The position numbers were made by a program, and so were the translations under genes. A model generated the notes under the pieces. It had not been told where the DNA came from. It did no database searches and was given only the letters and a program-made list of their open reading frames with translations. Source: Elusimicrobium simillimum (GTDB lineage Bacteria > Elusimicrobiota > Elusimicrobia > Elusimicrobiales > Elusimicrobiaceae). From it: a stretch of 64,000 nt of DNA. Shown in pieces: positions 41,522-50,113 of the stretch; positions within the stretch are counted from its first letter, which is position 1, and each line of letters opens with the position of its first letter. The DNA is taken from contig NZ_JBEVVA010000003.1 in NCBI RefSeq assembly GCF_049639735.1, forward strand, positions 372,001 to 436,000, in the 5' to 3' direction.

Positions 41522-42106
41522 CTATTTTCTGCGTTCGTAGTTTAACGCGCCGTATTTATTGTTGTACATGGTAAGCGCTTCCTGCAAAATCTCTATGGCG
41601 GTTTTTTTGTCAAACATCTTTTCCACCACAACTGTTTTATTTTCAAGCTTTTTATAGTCTTCAAAAAAGCTCATAATTTCGCTTGTAAGATAGGCGGGCA
41701 GGTCCGCGATATCGTCAAAATGGCTTACGCTGGGGTCGCCTTTGGCAACGGCTATAATTTTATCATCGGCCTCCCCGCCGTCAAGCATCCGCATAACGCC
41801 TATTATACGCGCGGGCACAATGCACATAGGCACTACAGACTCCTGCGAAAGTATCAGTATGTCCAGCGGGTCCTTGTCGGCGCCGTATGTGCGCGGGATA
41901 AAGCCGTAGTTGGCCGGATAATAGACGGATGTGTAAAGCACTCTGTCCAGCTTAAGCAGGCCGCTTTCTTTATCAAGCTCGTACTTGGCGCGGGTGCCGC
42001 GGGGTATTTCTATAATACCGTTAACTACTTCCGGCAGAGTATCCTGTGTGCCGGGTAAAACGTGGTGCCACGGGTTAAAGCCGTGTATATTTAATCTTTC
42101 TCTCAT
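41522..42106 (-). CDS. ppa: Inorganic pyrophosphatase (family I)
   Basis: Splits pyrophosphate to drive biosynthesis. The 194-residue protein has the family I signature ADKDPLDILIL with its metal-binding Asp residues, preceded by YPANYGFIPRTYG and followed by VVPMCIVPARIIGVMRMLDGGEADDKIIAV. The length is usual for bacterial enzymes. It is a single gene on the minus strand, divergent from the pilin gene at 42219. Confidence 0.95.
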   Translation of the reverse strand: MRERLNIHGFNPWHHVLPGTQDTLPEVVNGIIEIPRGTRAKYELDKESGLLKLDRVLYTSVYYPANYGFIPRTYGADKDPLDILILSQESVVPMCIVPARIIGVMRMLDGGEADDKIIAVAKGDPSVSHFDDIADLPAYLTSEIMSFFEDYKKLENKTVVVEKMFDKKTAIEILQEALTMYNNKYGALNYERRK

Positions 42107-42183
42107 AAGTTAATTTTATTATAGCAATTAAAACGCGTTTTCCGCCGGGGTATAGACGGGTTGCGTTAGTTTGTTTTAACAAC

Positions 42184-42221
42184 TTGTGTGAAATAGGTTT
42201 TTTTTCTATACTATAAATATG
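42184..42221 (+). promoter_or_regulatory. Promoter directly in front of a leaderless pilin gene
   Basis: TTGTGT (42184-42189), 17 bases, TATACT (42207-42212), then six bases and ATG (42219). No ribosome site fits in between, so the transcript should start at or next to the start codon. Confidence 0.6.
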
Positions 42222-42713
42222 AAAAAAGGTTTTACTTTAATAGAACTTTTGGTTGTTGTGTTAATCATCGGCATATTAGCCGCTATAGCTTTGCCGCAGT
42301 ACCAGAAAGCGGTGGCAAAGGCCAGAGTGGCGGAGGCCATGATAGTTCTGCGCAATCTTGTAGACGCGCAGGAAAGGTATTATCTTGAGCACGACGAATA
42401 TGCCGGCAATATAGATGACTTGGATATTACTATTCCTGACGGCAGACAGTGGCAGAATATGACTGCGGAACAAAAAGCCAAAGTATACCACTATATCTGC
42501 AGCAACCAAGCCTGCGAAGCTAATACGGACGCAGTTTCTTTCCCGCAGCTTGAATACTACCTACCTCGCGGTTCCAATACCGGCTGGCAGGGCAGACGCT
42601 GGTGTAAAGCCAATACCGAAAATTCAGCCGCTATGTCTGTATGTAAATCTTATTCCGAAAGAGTAGACTGGACTGACGGCGGCAGAGGCATAACTTATTT
42701 TATAATGAAGTAA
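42219..42713 (+). CDS. Type IV pilin-like prepilin
   Basis: A 164-residue prepilin with leader MKKG and FTLIELLVVVLIIGIL, then ALPQYQKAVAKARVAEA. It differs from the other pilins here in the helix (QKAVAKAR instead of TKAVEKSR) and in the globular part, which has RYYLEHDEYAGNIDDLDI, closer to PilE-type major pilins, and four Cys (ICSNQACEA, RRWCKA and SVCKSY). It is apparently leaderless and stands alone with its own terminator. Confidence 0.9.
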   Translation: MKKGFTLIELLVVVLIIGILAAIALPQYQKAVAKARVAEAMIVLRNLVDAQERYYLEHDEYAGNIDDLDITIPDGRQWQNMTAEQKAKVYHYICSNQACEANTDAVSFPQLEYYLPRGSNTGWQGRRWCKANTENSAAMSVCKSYSERVDWTDGGRGITYFIMK

Positions 42714-42732
42714 CACCGCCTTTAATTTTACA

Positions 42733-42770
42733 TAAAAACCCCGCTCACAATATTGTGAGCGGGGTTTCTA
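42733..42770. terminator. Bidirectional terminator
   Basis: AAACCCCGCTCACA pairs with TGTGAGCGGGGTTT around ATAT, between the pilin gene and the convergent flavodoxin-like gene. Confidence 0.9.
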
Positions 42771-42786
42771 CTATATAATGTTCTTG

Positions 42787-43458
42787 TTATTGTCCGGATA
42801 TATAACGCAGATAATCCGCCGCCGGGATAAGTTCTTCTTCCAGCCCTTTGGCTGTAGCGGGGGAGATTTTATTTTCTTTAGCCATCTCAGCCCCGGCTTG
42901 TTTAACGTAAGAAAGATAGTTTTGTACTTTTTCTTGCAGTTTTGAGTTTTGCGTTTGCAGCAGCATGCCGCAGTTGCGATATATTTCTAAAATGGGGGTG
43001 GCCGTTTTCATAACTTCTTTCATGGTGGCAAAGTTGTTGTCGCCCGGGAAGCCCGCGTTGGATAGAATCATTACGTCCGGCATTTTTACGGCGTTGGCCA
43101 TATCGTACTTGCCGTTATTTTCTACCGCCGCCGGGTTTTTTATGGGTATTAAACGGTCTAAAAAGTTTTTCATGCACGCCGTCATATTCCACAAATAAAC
43201 AGGCGTGGCAAAGCATACTAAGTCTGATGACTTGTACAGGTTAAGCAACTGCGCCATGTCGTCATTGTGCACACATTTGCCTGGTGTCTTAAACCAACAG
43301 CTAAAGCAGCCCATGCAATGGTTTATTTTCTTATCAATTAAAAAAATATTTTCTGTTTGCGCGCCCGCCTGGGCCGCGCCCTCTAAAAAAGCTTTTGCTA
43401 TAACGTTGGTATTACTTTTTGCCCCTTTGGGGCTGCCGTTAAAAACTGTTATTTTCAT
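42787..43458 (-). CDS. Flavodoxin-like NAD(P)H-dependent FMN reductase
   Basis: A 223-residue protein of the FMN-reductase/flavodoxin-like fold. The FMN phosphate loop is FNGSPKGAKSNTNVIAKAF at residues 5-23; CMGCFSCWFKTPGKC holds four Cys in a short stretch, as in iron-sulfur flavoproteins, and MAQLLNLYKSSDLVCFATPV and YLWNMTACMKNFLDRLIPI follow the family pattern. It probably reduces quinones or other acceptors. The start codon lies six bases after a TATAAT on the minus strand, so it may be leaderless; that -10 box lies at the edge of a repeat (43467-43613). Confidence 0.85.
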   Translation of the reverse strand: MKITVFNGSPKGAKSNTNVIAKAFLEGAAQAGAQTENIFLIDKKINHCMGCFSCWFKTPGKCVHNDDMAQLLNLYKSSDLVCFATPVYLWNMTACMKNFLDRLIPIKNPAAVENNGKYDMANAVKMPDVMILSNAGFPGDNNFATMKEVMKTATPILEIYRNCGMLLQTQNSKLQEKVQNYLSYVKQAGAEMAKENKISPATAKGLEEELIPAADYLRYISGQ

Positions 43459-43466
43459 ATATCAAT

Positions 43467-43613
43467 TATACAAAACCCTTGGACTTAATCGTCCAAGGGT
43501 CATTGTGTTCTAAAACCTACCGAAACAGTGCAGAGCTTTGGAACGATGTAGCCAAAGACTTAAAACGAATCCGGCCATTGTTAGATATGATAGAGTGCTT
43601 TACCCTTACCTAA
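43467..43613 (+). repeat. Fragment related to 46015-46173, copy 1
   Basis: In one frame it reads YTKPLDLIVQG, then on through LWNDVAKDLKRIRPLLDMIE to a stop: 48 residues. The copy at 46015-46173 reads YTKPFDLFVEG and LWNESVEELAQMSPILDLVE. The first 46 positions align without gaps with 19 identities. Both begin with a stem: ACCCTTGGAC with GTCCAAGGGT here. No start codon is present in this copy, so it is a fragment or non-coding. It may also terminate nearby transcripts. Confidence 0.6.
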
Positions 43614-43672
43614 GTATGTCTAAAAAATGATATTCTTAATTTATATTTAAAGGTTGTATAAGGAGGAGATAA

Positions 43673-44833
43673 ATGGGGATATGTAAAGTTTTTTTAATAA
43701 TGATTTTAATTTTAGTTTTTTCTTATGCATTATTTGTTTATGGGTTTTATCGTTCTCTAAAGGACCCTTCTTCTAAGGCTCAGCTGTATGACGGGCCCAT
43801 TATCGCAGATGAAAAACAAAAGACTTTGGACTCTGTTTTCAACCACAAAACAAAAGCTAAGGATGTAGTCAAAGGGTTGGATTTAACGGGTAAAAACATT
43901 GTTATTACCGCCGGGCATACGGGTACTGGTCTTGAGACTGTAAAAGCGTTGGCAAGCGCGGGCGCTCAAATAACTGTTTTAGCGCGTAAAAATGAAAATG
44001 CCGAAAAAAACTTAAAGGGTATACACAATGTACAAATAGAGTATTTTGATTTAACAGACCCGCAAACTATTGACGCTTTTGCTAAAAAATATATAACGTC
44101 CGGCAAACCGCTGCATGTTTTAATTAACAGCGCAGCTGTAATGGATATTCCGTTGGAAAGAGATTCAAGAGGTTATGAAAGGCATTTTGCAACAAATGTT
44201 TTGGGGCATTTCCAGCTGACGGCCCGTTTATATCCTGCTTTAGAGAAGGCGAACGGAGCGCGGATAATAAATTTATCTTCCCGAGGACACAGAGCGGGAG
44301 GCGTTATATTTGATGATATAAATTTTGAAAAAACAGAATACTCAGGTATGCGTGCTTACGCGCAAACTAAAACTGCGCTTGCACTTTTATCCGTAAAAGA
44401 GGATGAAATGCTAAAGAAAAAGAATATAAGGGCATATGCCGTACATCCCGGTCCCGTGCCCTCCACGGATCTTTTTGTGGGCGGCAAGATAGGCTACGCG
44501 CCAAAATATAAAATTTTTCTAGGCAGATTATCTGCTAAAGCTGCCAGAACCCTTAAAGTTACAGAAGTGTTAAATTTTATCAGAAGGCCCAAAAACACAG
44601 GGGATTTATATAAAAATGTAGAGCAGGGCGCTGCTACTACTACATGGGCTGCTTCAAGCCCGGAGTTGGAAGGGAAAGGCGGTATTTATCTGGAGGACTG
44701 CAATATTGCCCCTATAGTACCCGACGGCAGCCCCGCCCCTTTTGGCGTAAGACCATGGGCATTAAATAAAGAATATGCCGATAAGCTCTGGAAAATTTGT
44801 GAGGAAATGACAAATATAAAATTTGAAATATAA
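43673..44833 (+). CDS. Short-chain dehydrogenase/reductase with N-terminal anchor
   Basis: A 386-residue SDR. An N-terminal hydrophobic helix (residues 5-27) precedes the Rossmann fold: TAGHTGTGLETVKAL (cofactor loop, normally TGxxxGxG), LINSAAVMD (NNAG-like), NLSSRGHRAGG with the catalytic Ser, and YAQTK with the Tyr and Lys. The remainder is longer than a minimal SDR, like retinol-dehydrogenase-type or light-dependent protochlorophyllide-type members, ending in a segment with PFGVRPWALNKEYADKLW. Substrate unknown. A good AGGAGG ribosome site precedes it. The gene is more AT-rich than its housekeeping neighbours. Confidence 0.85.
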   Translation: MGICKVFLIMILILVFSYALFVYGFYRSLKDPSSKAQLYDGPIIADEKQKTLDSVFNHKTKAKDVVKGLDLTGKNIVITAGHTGTGLETVKALASAGAQITVLARKNENAEKNLKGIHNVQIEYFDLTDPQTIDAFAKKYITSGKPLHVLINSAAVMDIPLERDSRGYERHFATNVLGHFQLTARLYPALEKANGARIINLSSRGHRAGGVIFDDINFEKTEYSGMRAYAQTKTALALLSVKEDEMLKKKNIRAYAVHPGPVPSTDLFVGGKIGYAPKYKIFLGRLSAKAARTLKVTEVLNFIRRPKNTGDLYKNVEQGAATTTWAASSPELEGKGGIYLEDCNIAPIVPDGSPAPFGVRPWALNKEYADKLWKICEEMTNIKFEI

Positions 44834-44857
44834 ACGCCTTAAAGGCTATTTTGAATA

Positions 44858-44893
44858 AATTAAAGGCGCTTCATATAAAGCGCCTTTAATTGT
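44858..44893 (+). terminator. Terminator after the SDR gene
   Basis: TTAAAGGCGC pairs with GCGCCTTTAA, followed by TTGTTTT. Confidence 0.75.
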
Positions 44894-44987
44894 TTTAATT
44901 TCTACCAAAAAGTAGATACCTTGCTAACAGCCGAGTATAAAACAGCACTTATTCAAGTGGCAACAGAAATAAAAAATGCCTATTAAA

Positions 44988-45458
44988 CTATGGCTTTAAA
45001 TTTTCAAGTATGTGCGGAAAGAAAAGGCAAACAATGCCTAGTACCCCACAGCCAATAATCATTATAATAAAATATAGCGGAAGGGCAAATGCATACTCCC
45101 CTGCAACGCTCGGTTTTGATAAATCTGACGGATGGACTTTAATTTTTATTTGTTTGCCTATTTTTGGCCTTCGGGTTCTTTTATAGGGCATGTAATAAGT
45201 AAACTCTTCCTGTCCGATAAAATATTTTATTTGCGGGCGATAGTAAGTTGTATAAACGGAAGGCCCTTCTGATGAGGATTCCAACTCTTTACTTTCACTG
45301 AAAGAGATTATTGTGGCATTTAAGGAGATGCTGTCTTTTTTAAAAGACGGGCTGTTTTTTATATGTTTAAAAAATAGAAAAGCACATATCACGCCAATGG
45401 ATAAGAAAACAATCCCATAAATATTGTTAGCAGTAAAAATAGTATTGAACATATCCAT
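44988..45458 (-). CDS. DUF3592-like membrane protein
   Basis: A 156-residue protein with hydrophobic helices near both ends (residues 12-30 and 123-148) and a beta-rich domain between them, with YYRPQIKYFIGQEEFTYYM and KIKVHPSDLSKP. This layout is that of DUF3592 proteins, whose role is unknown. It lies 11 bases after the gene at 45470-45895 on the same strand and probably shares its transcript. No clear ribosome site; translation may depend on the upstream gene. Confidence 0.7.
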   Translation of the reverse strand: MDMFNTIFTANNIYGIVFLSIGVICAFLFFKHIKNSPSFKKDSISLNATIISFSESKELESSSEGPSVYTTYYRPQIKYFIGQEEFTYYMPYKRTRRPKIGKQIKIKVHPSDLSKPSVAGEYAFALPLYFIIMIIGCGVLGIVCLFFPHILENLKP

Positions 45459-45469
45459 TTTATTTTTGC

Positions 45470-45895
45470 TTAATCCACGCGTTCAAAGCAACCGCTCGCC
45501 TTTCCCCATTGCCCGGAAGGAGCTTTTGAGGAGGCTTCATAACAAAGATTATCTTTTATCATAAAATTAACTTCATTGTGTGGACATTCAAAGCATTTAA
45601 CATATAGTTGCATAGCCCCGTCCTGGGGATTACCTTGATTAGCGGTATTTTTAGCCACCAAGATATTGGCAATGGTTTTAACGTGTCCTTTATCATTAGT
45701 GTACTGAATCCGTATAATTTGGCCGCCTTTTGTTATCCAATTTTTTATTTTAGGATGATGGTAATAGTTTTTAGAATTTGTAAGCGTATAATTTTGATTG
45801 GCATTGATTGCAAGCCAGGGTGCGCCTTTAACGCCATAAGCTAAAAGCATGGCTGGAAATAAAAACAATGATATTAGTATATATATTTTTTTCAT
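45470..45895 (-). CDS. Hypothetical exported protein
   Basis: A 141-residue protein with signal MKKIYILISLFLFPAMLLAYG. The mature part has a Trp/Tyr/Asn-rich beta pattern and four Cys (YVKCFECPHN, LCYEA, SGCFERVD). No family recognised. The start at 45895 was chosen because AAAGGAG lies about eight bases upstream and the signal peptide begins there; the longer frame adds 21 residues. It precedes the DUF3592-like gene in a probable two-gene unit. Confidence 0.65.
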   Translation of the reverse strand: MKKIYILISLFLFPAMLLAYGVKGAPWLAINANQNYTLTNSKNYYHHPKIKNWITKGGQIIRIQYTNDKGHVKTIANILVAKNTANQGNPQDGAMQLYVKCFECPHNEVNFMIKDNLCYEASSKAPSGQWGKASGCFERVD

Positions 45896-46014
45896 AAAAT
45901 CTCCTTTTTTAAATTTTATCATAAAATGTAAGTTCGCAATGGTAGTTAGATTTCCCACTTTGGGTTGTGTGGCTTTCTAACTTGGTTTTGCAGGGTAAAA
46001 AGGTTAACTTTACC

Positions 46015-46173
46015 TATACAAAACCCTTCGACTTGTTTGTCGAAGGGTTTAAGTGTCCCATATTCTACCCCCGGCTAATGACACTTTGGAACGAGAGTGT
46101 TGAAGAATTGGCACAAATGAGTCCGATTTTAGACTTGGTGGAAGCTTTTTCTAGGAATAATTTAGTATTATAA
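46015..46173 (+). repeat. Fragment related to 43467-43613, copy 2
   Basis: Reads YTKPFDLFVEGFKCPIFYPR, then LWNESVEELAQMSPILDLVE and ends in a stop just four bases before the ankyrin gene. Its stem is ACCCTTCGAC with GTCGAAGGGT (46023-46048). Against copy 1, the stem changes a G-C pair to C-G while keeping pairing. An ATG-started frame from 45967 includes it (68 codons), but lacks a ribosome site. Confidence 0.6.
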
Positions 46174-46180
46174 AATTATG
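46166..46180 (+). promoter_or_regulatory. -10 box next to the ankyrin gene start (leaderless)
   Basis: TATTAT (46166-46171), then six bases and ATG (46178). There is no ribosome site. Confidence 0.4.
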
Positions 46181-47776
46181 AAAAAACTAATATCAATATT
46201 TTTTGCTTTGGTCATAACGCCAATAGTTTTTGCCTCCGACACTTACGATTGGGAGAGCACCCCGCTTACCTATCAATCTTTTGCTAAATATTGTAATGAA
46301 ACACAATCCGCGTATCAATATGTTTTTAATGGATACATGAATGAGAACGGAAAAGAAGTCCCTATGTACGATTTGGAAGGAATAATAAACACTATAAAAA
46401 TATTAGACGAAGATAATAAAGAAAAAAAGACTATTTTGGAAACAGCATTGTTAAAAAAAGATATTACAACTATGAAGTGTTTAAGCGGAGCCAGCTCTAC
46501 GATAAATCTCACGCCCATCCTTTCAAACGGCAAAGCCACACTGGATTATGTTTTTGAATCAAAAGACAAGGAACTTATAAAAATTTATCATACCTTGGGC
46601 TATTATAACCCTAAGCATGAAACATTAAAAGAACCTTTTATTACCGCCATTAAGGACAAAAACAAACCTGAATTTGAAAAACTGCTGGCACAAGGTGCCG
46701 ATATTGAGTTTCCTGTTTATCATAAAGATACGGGAAGTTGTCCTTATGATATGCTTCGCGCAAATTATACCGCTCTGTCGGACGCTGTACAAAACGGAGA
46801 CAAAGCATGGGCAAAATATCTAATATCTAAGGGCGCTGATAAAGTTATAGGAACCAAATCTTGGCGAACAAAAATTGATGCAAATTGCTCTTATTGGACA
46901 GTAAACATATCTCCAATTTATACTGCAATACAAAACAATAATTTAGAAATGCTTAGAATATTAGTTGATAAAGACAATGTTAATACGCCGCTTTATCATG
47001 GCGTGAAAGACTATAAACTATCGGTTTTTACTCCGCTGGCAATAGCTGTGCAGGAAAATAATAAAGTGGCAGCAGAATATCTTGTGTCTGTGGGGGCAGA
47101 TGTTAATGGCAGTTCCCAAAAAGAATTTGAAAGAGAGATTATACAGCCTATCAAGATGGCGGTAATGACTGATAATTTGGAAATGGTGAAATTTTTGGGA
47201 GAGCTGGGTGCCCATGATAGTGCAACATGTTCAGGCTATGATTCAGGTGGTTTTGAGTGCAGCTCTACGCTAGATACTGGCAATGTAGAAATTATCAGAT
47301 ACCTAATATCCAAAGGTTTTAAGCCTAATGATAGAGAAGATCTCTTCTCCGCAGTGCGGCGCGGCAATGTGGAAATTGTCGATATGTTTATAAAAGCAGG
47401 GGCAGATATTAAGGCAAGATATTGCGATGATGGAGGCTGCTATATCTTAATATTATCCGCTGTAGAAGATGGTAATATAAAAATGCTTCAATTTCTAGTA
47501 GATAGCGGCGCAGAGGTTTATTATGAGCATGATGAAGTGTTTGAAGGGGTATGGGGCCAGCCGATATGCAGAGTTTTTTACAGAGATAACAGTATTGACA
47601 AGACTCGCAGAGAAATATTGAAAATTCTCATTAAAAACGGGGCTAATCTAACACCAAAATGTTATTCTAATACTGCTAACGATAGTGAACAAACTATTAC
47701 ATCTTTCTTTTTAGAAAAATATCCGCAAGAAAAAGAAATAATAGATTTGCTAAAGTCTAAAAATGCTCCTGAGTAA
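46178..47776 (+). CDS. Exported ankyrin-repeat protein
   Basis: A 532-residue protein with a signal peptide (MKKLISIFFALVITPIVFAS). At least eight ankyrin-type repeats follow, for example FITAIKDKNKPEFEKLLAQG, ALSDAVQNGDKAWAKYLISK, PLAIAVQENNKVAAEYLVSV, MAVMTDNLEMVKFLGELGAH, LFSAVRRGNVEIVDMFIKAG and SAVEDGNIKMLQFLVDSGAE. Several Cys occur between repeats. It should act in the periplasm or outside the cell by binding another protein. The gene is clearly AT-rich with a codon use unlike the nearby housekeeping genes, which suggests acquisition. It appears leaderless. Confidence 0.85.
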   Translation: MKKLISIFFALVITPIVFASDTYDWESTPLTYQSFAKYCNETQSAYQYVFNGYMNENGKEVPMYDLEGIINTIKILDEDNKEKKTILETALLKKDITTMKCLSGASSTINLTPILSNGKATLDYVFESKDKELIKIYHTLGYYNPKHETLKEPFITAIKDKNKPEFEKLLAQGADIEFPVYHKDTGSCPYDMLRANYTALSDAVQNGDKAWAKYLISKGADKVIGTKSWRTKIDANCSYWTVNISPIYTAIQNNNLEMLRILVDKDNVNTPLYHGVKDYKLSVFTPLAIAVQENNKVAAEYLVSVGADVNGSSQKEFEREIIQPIKMAVMTDNLEMVKFLGELGAHDSATCSGYDSGGFECSSTLDTGNVEIIRYLISKGFKPNDREDLFSAVRRGNVEIVDMFIKAGADIKARYCDDGGCYILILSAVEDGNIKMLQFLVDSGAEVYYEHDEVFEGVWGQPICRVFYRDNSIDKTRREILKILIKNGANLTPKCYSNTANDSEQTITSFFLEKYPQEKEIIDLLKSKNAPE

Positions 47777-47807
47777 ATACAAAAAATTCGAAAAGTGTAT
47801 AAAAAGG

Positions 47808-47840
47808 ACGGTAGGAGCGAAGGCTCCTACCGTCTATGTT
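47808..47840. terminator. Terminator of tRNA-Leu
   Basis: ACGGTAGGAGC pairs with GCTCCTACCGT around GAAG. On the minus strand CTTTTTA follows, so it ends the tRNA-Leu transcript; it may also stop the ankyrin gene's. Confidence 0.8.
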
Positions 47841-47846
47841 TTAAAG

Positions 47847-47933
47847 TGGTACCGGGAGTGGGAATCGAACCCGCACGGCCTTGCGGCCAATGGTTTTTGA
47901 GACCATCCTGTCTACCAGTTCCAGCATCCCGGC
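47847..47933 (-). tRNA. tRNA-Leu (anticodon CAA)
   Basis: An 87-base class II tRNA with a long variable arm (GGCCGCAAGGCC). Acceptor GCCGGGA pairs with TCCCGGT. The anticodon stem ATGGT/ACCAT holds loop CTCAAAA with anticodon CAA. T arm GCGGGTTCGATTCCCAC. CCA is encoded. Confidence 0.93.
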
Positions 47934-48207
47934 GTAAATTGTGTTTTGCCCTGTTTTGTTAATAAATAATAGTTTTATATCAAGGCTTGTATCTTCATTT
48001 TATCAAATTAATTAAGGTTAGTTAACTTTAATTTATGTTGATTTACCCGAATGAGAATATCAAAGTTAAATATAATATCAGTCTAGTTGTACTAATTAGC
48101 CTTTGCTATGCAAAGAAAAATAGCCTAAGCGGGAGGTGTTCACACAGCCGCGTTGGCGCGGCTGCTCAACATGACGGACAATTTTCTTTTCATGTAAAAC
48201 TAAAATC
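47934..48207. other. Intergenic region with a GC-rich hairpin
   Basis: AT-rich, except for CAGCCGCGTTGGCGCGGCTG at 48146-48165, a perfect 8-bp stem with loop TTGG. It contains the promoter region of tRNA-Leu. A frame from 48035 is an unsupported overlap with the amidase gene; I see no gene. Confidence 0.5.
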
Positions 48208-50088
48208 TTATTTCTTTTTTATCTTTACGGCGGCTTTTTTAACGGTAAGCTTTTTGCCTTTGTTTTTGGGTTTTACTGGCGGCTCAGGCTTGACGCCGTA
48301 GAACCCAAGTATCCCCTCATATATAGCTTTAACAAAGGCAGCGCGGGTATCAGCATTGCGTACCATATCTTCCTGCTCTGGGAACATTAAGAAAGCGTTT
48401 TCCGTCAGTACAGAAGGAAACTGCGGCGCACGCACCGTGGAAAAGTCCCCAACTTGCGTACCGTTGTTGGGCAGCTTTACATTGGCGGCAAAAGCGTCGT
48501 TTAAGCTTAGCGCAAGCGGTTTGCTGTGCTCGTTAAAATAATAGATAACAAAACCGCGTTTTCTGGCAAAAGGGCTTACGCTTACGGGCAAGGCATTGTG
48601 GTGTATACTTACAAAAATATGGGCGCCCTCTTTAATAGCGCGTTGTGTGCGTGTTGCCAGCGAGGTTTGCTCCTTTTCGTTCTTGCTCATAAGCACGCTT
48701 GCGCCAGTTTTCTCAAGCAGAGCGGCAACCTCTTTGGCGGTTGCCATATTTACCTCATATTCCAACAGCCCCGTGGGGCCTACCGCGCCGTCATAGTTGG
48801 GGCGGCGTTTGGGGGAGTGGCCGGGGTCCAGCATAATTTTAGCGCCTTTAAGCGGTTTGCCGGGTATTGGCGTGAGTATAGGTTTGTGTATTAATTCAAG
48901 TACAAAATTACCGTTTTCAAAAGCGTAATCATAGCCCCACAGAGGCTGGCCCTCATGGTAATTGATTTTAAACTTCATGGTGTTTGCCGCAGCTATTTCA
49001 AAGGAGATGCTGGCTACCAACGCGCTGGCGGGCGCTTCAACCACAGGCAAATACTCTTCTGTGTTAAACATGGTAACTTCAAAGGCTTCAGTCGTGCTTG
49101 TTGTAAGCAGCGGCGCTTTGCGTGTACCGTAAAAGATTATTCTTGTTTTTGTGTCCAAATTTTCAGATGTCACGGTTTCCACTTTGTTTAATTCCAGCGG
49201 TTTTTTTGTGAACTTTATTTTGGCGGCTTCTATCCAGCCTGTATCGGTATCTGTCAACTTTACGCGGTACATATTATTGGCCAAGCCAGTTATATTTACA
49301 TTGCCAAACATACGGTAAAACGGATAGAGAAAACCCTGTGTAACGGCCTGGGTTCTTATGCGGGTGTTTTCAAGTTTGACTTCGGCGGACAGCGGTTCTT
49401 TAGCGTCTAAAATTTTTATTTTACCGCCTGCTGTAATTTTATTTTTGGTTTTAGAGGCGGGGTGGTTTATTTTATAGTTTACTTTGGCCGCCTTAGCTTT
49501 GTCATTTTCCTGCATGGTGTATGCGGCCTTATAAAGACCGGGTTCCGTTTCTGTAAACGCTATATCTTTAGCGTCTTTTATGCCAGTTATTGTCGCGGTA
49601 ACTTCCGCCCCGGGCACGGCGTAGGCGGCCAATTCTATTTTGTCGCCGGGCAGCGCCCAAACGTCTGTCTTGGGTAAAATGCTTTTAGGGTCAAACTGCG
49701 CTGTGGTAAAAACTTTTGTATCGGTGCCTTTTACTTTTACGGTTCTGGTGGCTTGGGTAACGGTTTCGCCATTGGTTGTTTGCAGTAAAAATGTAAAATC
49801 GCCCACTTCTACAGGTAAAAATGTTAAAAAACCGCCGTTTGAATATACCGGCACTTCCACGCCGTTAATTGTAAGATTGGCCTTAGGGTCAGCCACGGAG
49901 CCGAACAAAAAAATAGATTTCGCGCCCGCGTCTATAGCCATATTTTCATGCGGAAATTCCACTGAAATAGGGTAAACTGTTTTTGGGTTAGCCTCACGCA
50001 GCGGCAAATTGGCGGCAACGGGCACATCTGCGGCGTGAATTGTCGCGCAAAAAATGAGCAAAAAGGCTAAAAAAACGGTTCTCTTCAT
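48208..50088 (-). CDS. Exported N-acetylmuramoyl-L-alanine amidase (Amidase_3)
   Basis: Cuts the bond between MurNAc and the stem peptide of peptidoglycan. The 626-residue product has signal peptide MKRTVFLAFLLIFCATIHAA, a long beta-rich N-terminal half (about residues 40-370) of Ig- or AMIN-like domains, and a C-terminal Amidase_3 domain with zinc ligands in IMLDPGHSPK, LEYEVNMATA and VSIHHNALP and the catalytic Glu in VLTENAFLMF. The last 30 residues are very basic (Lys-rich), possibly for binding cell wall or nucleic acid polymers. Start at 50088 was chosen at the signal peptide. The N-terminal part is longer than in AmiC, closer to proteins of other phyla. Confidence 0.9.
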   Translation of the reverse strand: MKRTVFLAFLLIFCATIHAADVPVAANLPLREANPKTVYPISVEFPHENMAIDAGAKSIFLFGSVADPKANLTINGVEVPVYSNGGFLTFLPVEVGDFTFLLQTTNGETVTQATRTVKVKGTDTKVFTTAQFDPKSILPKTDVWALPGDKIELAAYAVPGAEVTATITGIKDAKDIAFTETEPGLYKAAYTMQENDKAKAAKVNYKINHPASKTKNKITAGGKIKILDAKEPLSAEVKLENTRIRTQAVTQGFLYPFYRMFGNVNITGLANNMYRVKLTDTDTGWIEAAKIKFTKKPLELNKVETVTSENLDTKTRIIFYGTRKAPLLTTSTTEAFEVTMFNTEEYLPVVEAPASALVASISFEIAAANTMKFKINYHEGQPLWGYDYAFENGNFVLELIHKPILTPIPGKPLKGAKIMLDPGHSPKRRPNYDGAVGPTGLLEYEVNMATAKEVAALLEKTGASVLMSKNEKEQTSLATRTQRAIKEGAHIFVSIHHNALPVSVSPFARKRGFVIYYFNEHSKPLALSLNDAFAANVKLPNNGTQVGDFSTVRAPQFPSVLTENAFLMFPEQEDMVRNADTRAAFVKAIYEGILGFYGVKPEPPVKPKNKGKKLTVKKAAVKIKKK

Positions 50089-50113
50089 AGTAATAAAATG
50101 ATAGCATAAAGTT

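Noticed and set aside
45967..46173. 68-codon ORF as an intact gene before the ankyrin gene
   Set aside because: No ribosome site. Its only supported part is the fragment shared with 43467-43613, which lacks a start in that copy.
48035..48301. ORF of 88 codons upstream of and overlapping the amidase gene end
   Set aside because: It runs antisense into the well-supported amidase gene, and its own sequence shows no family or start signal.
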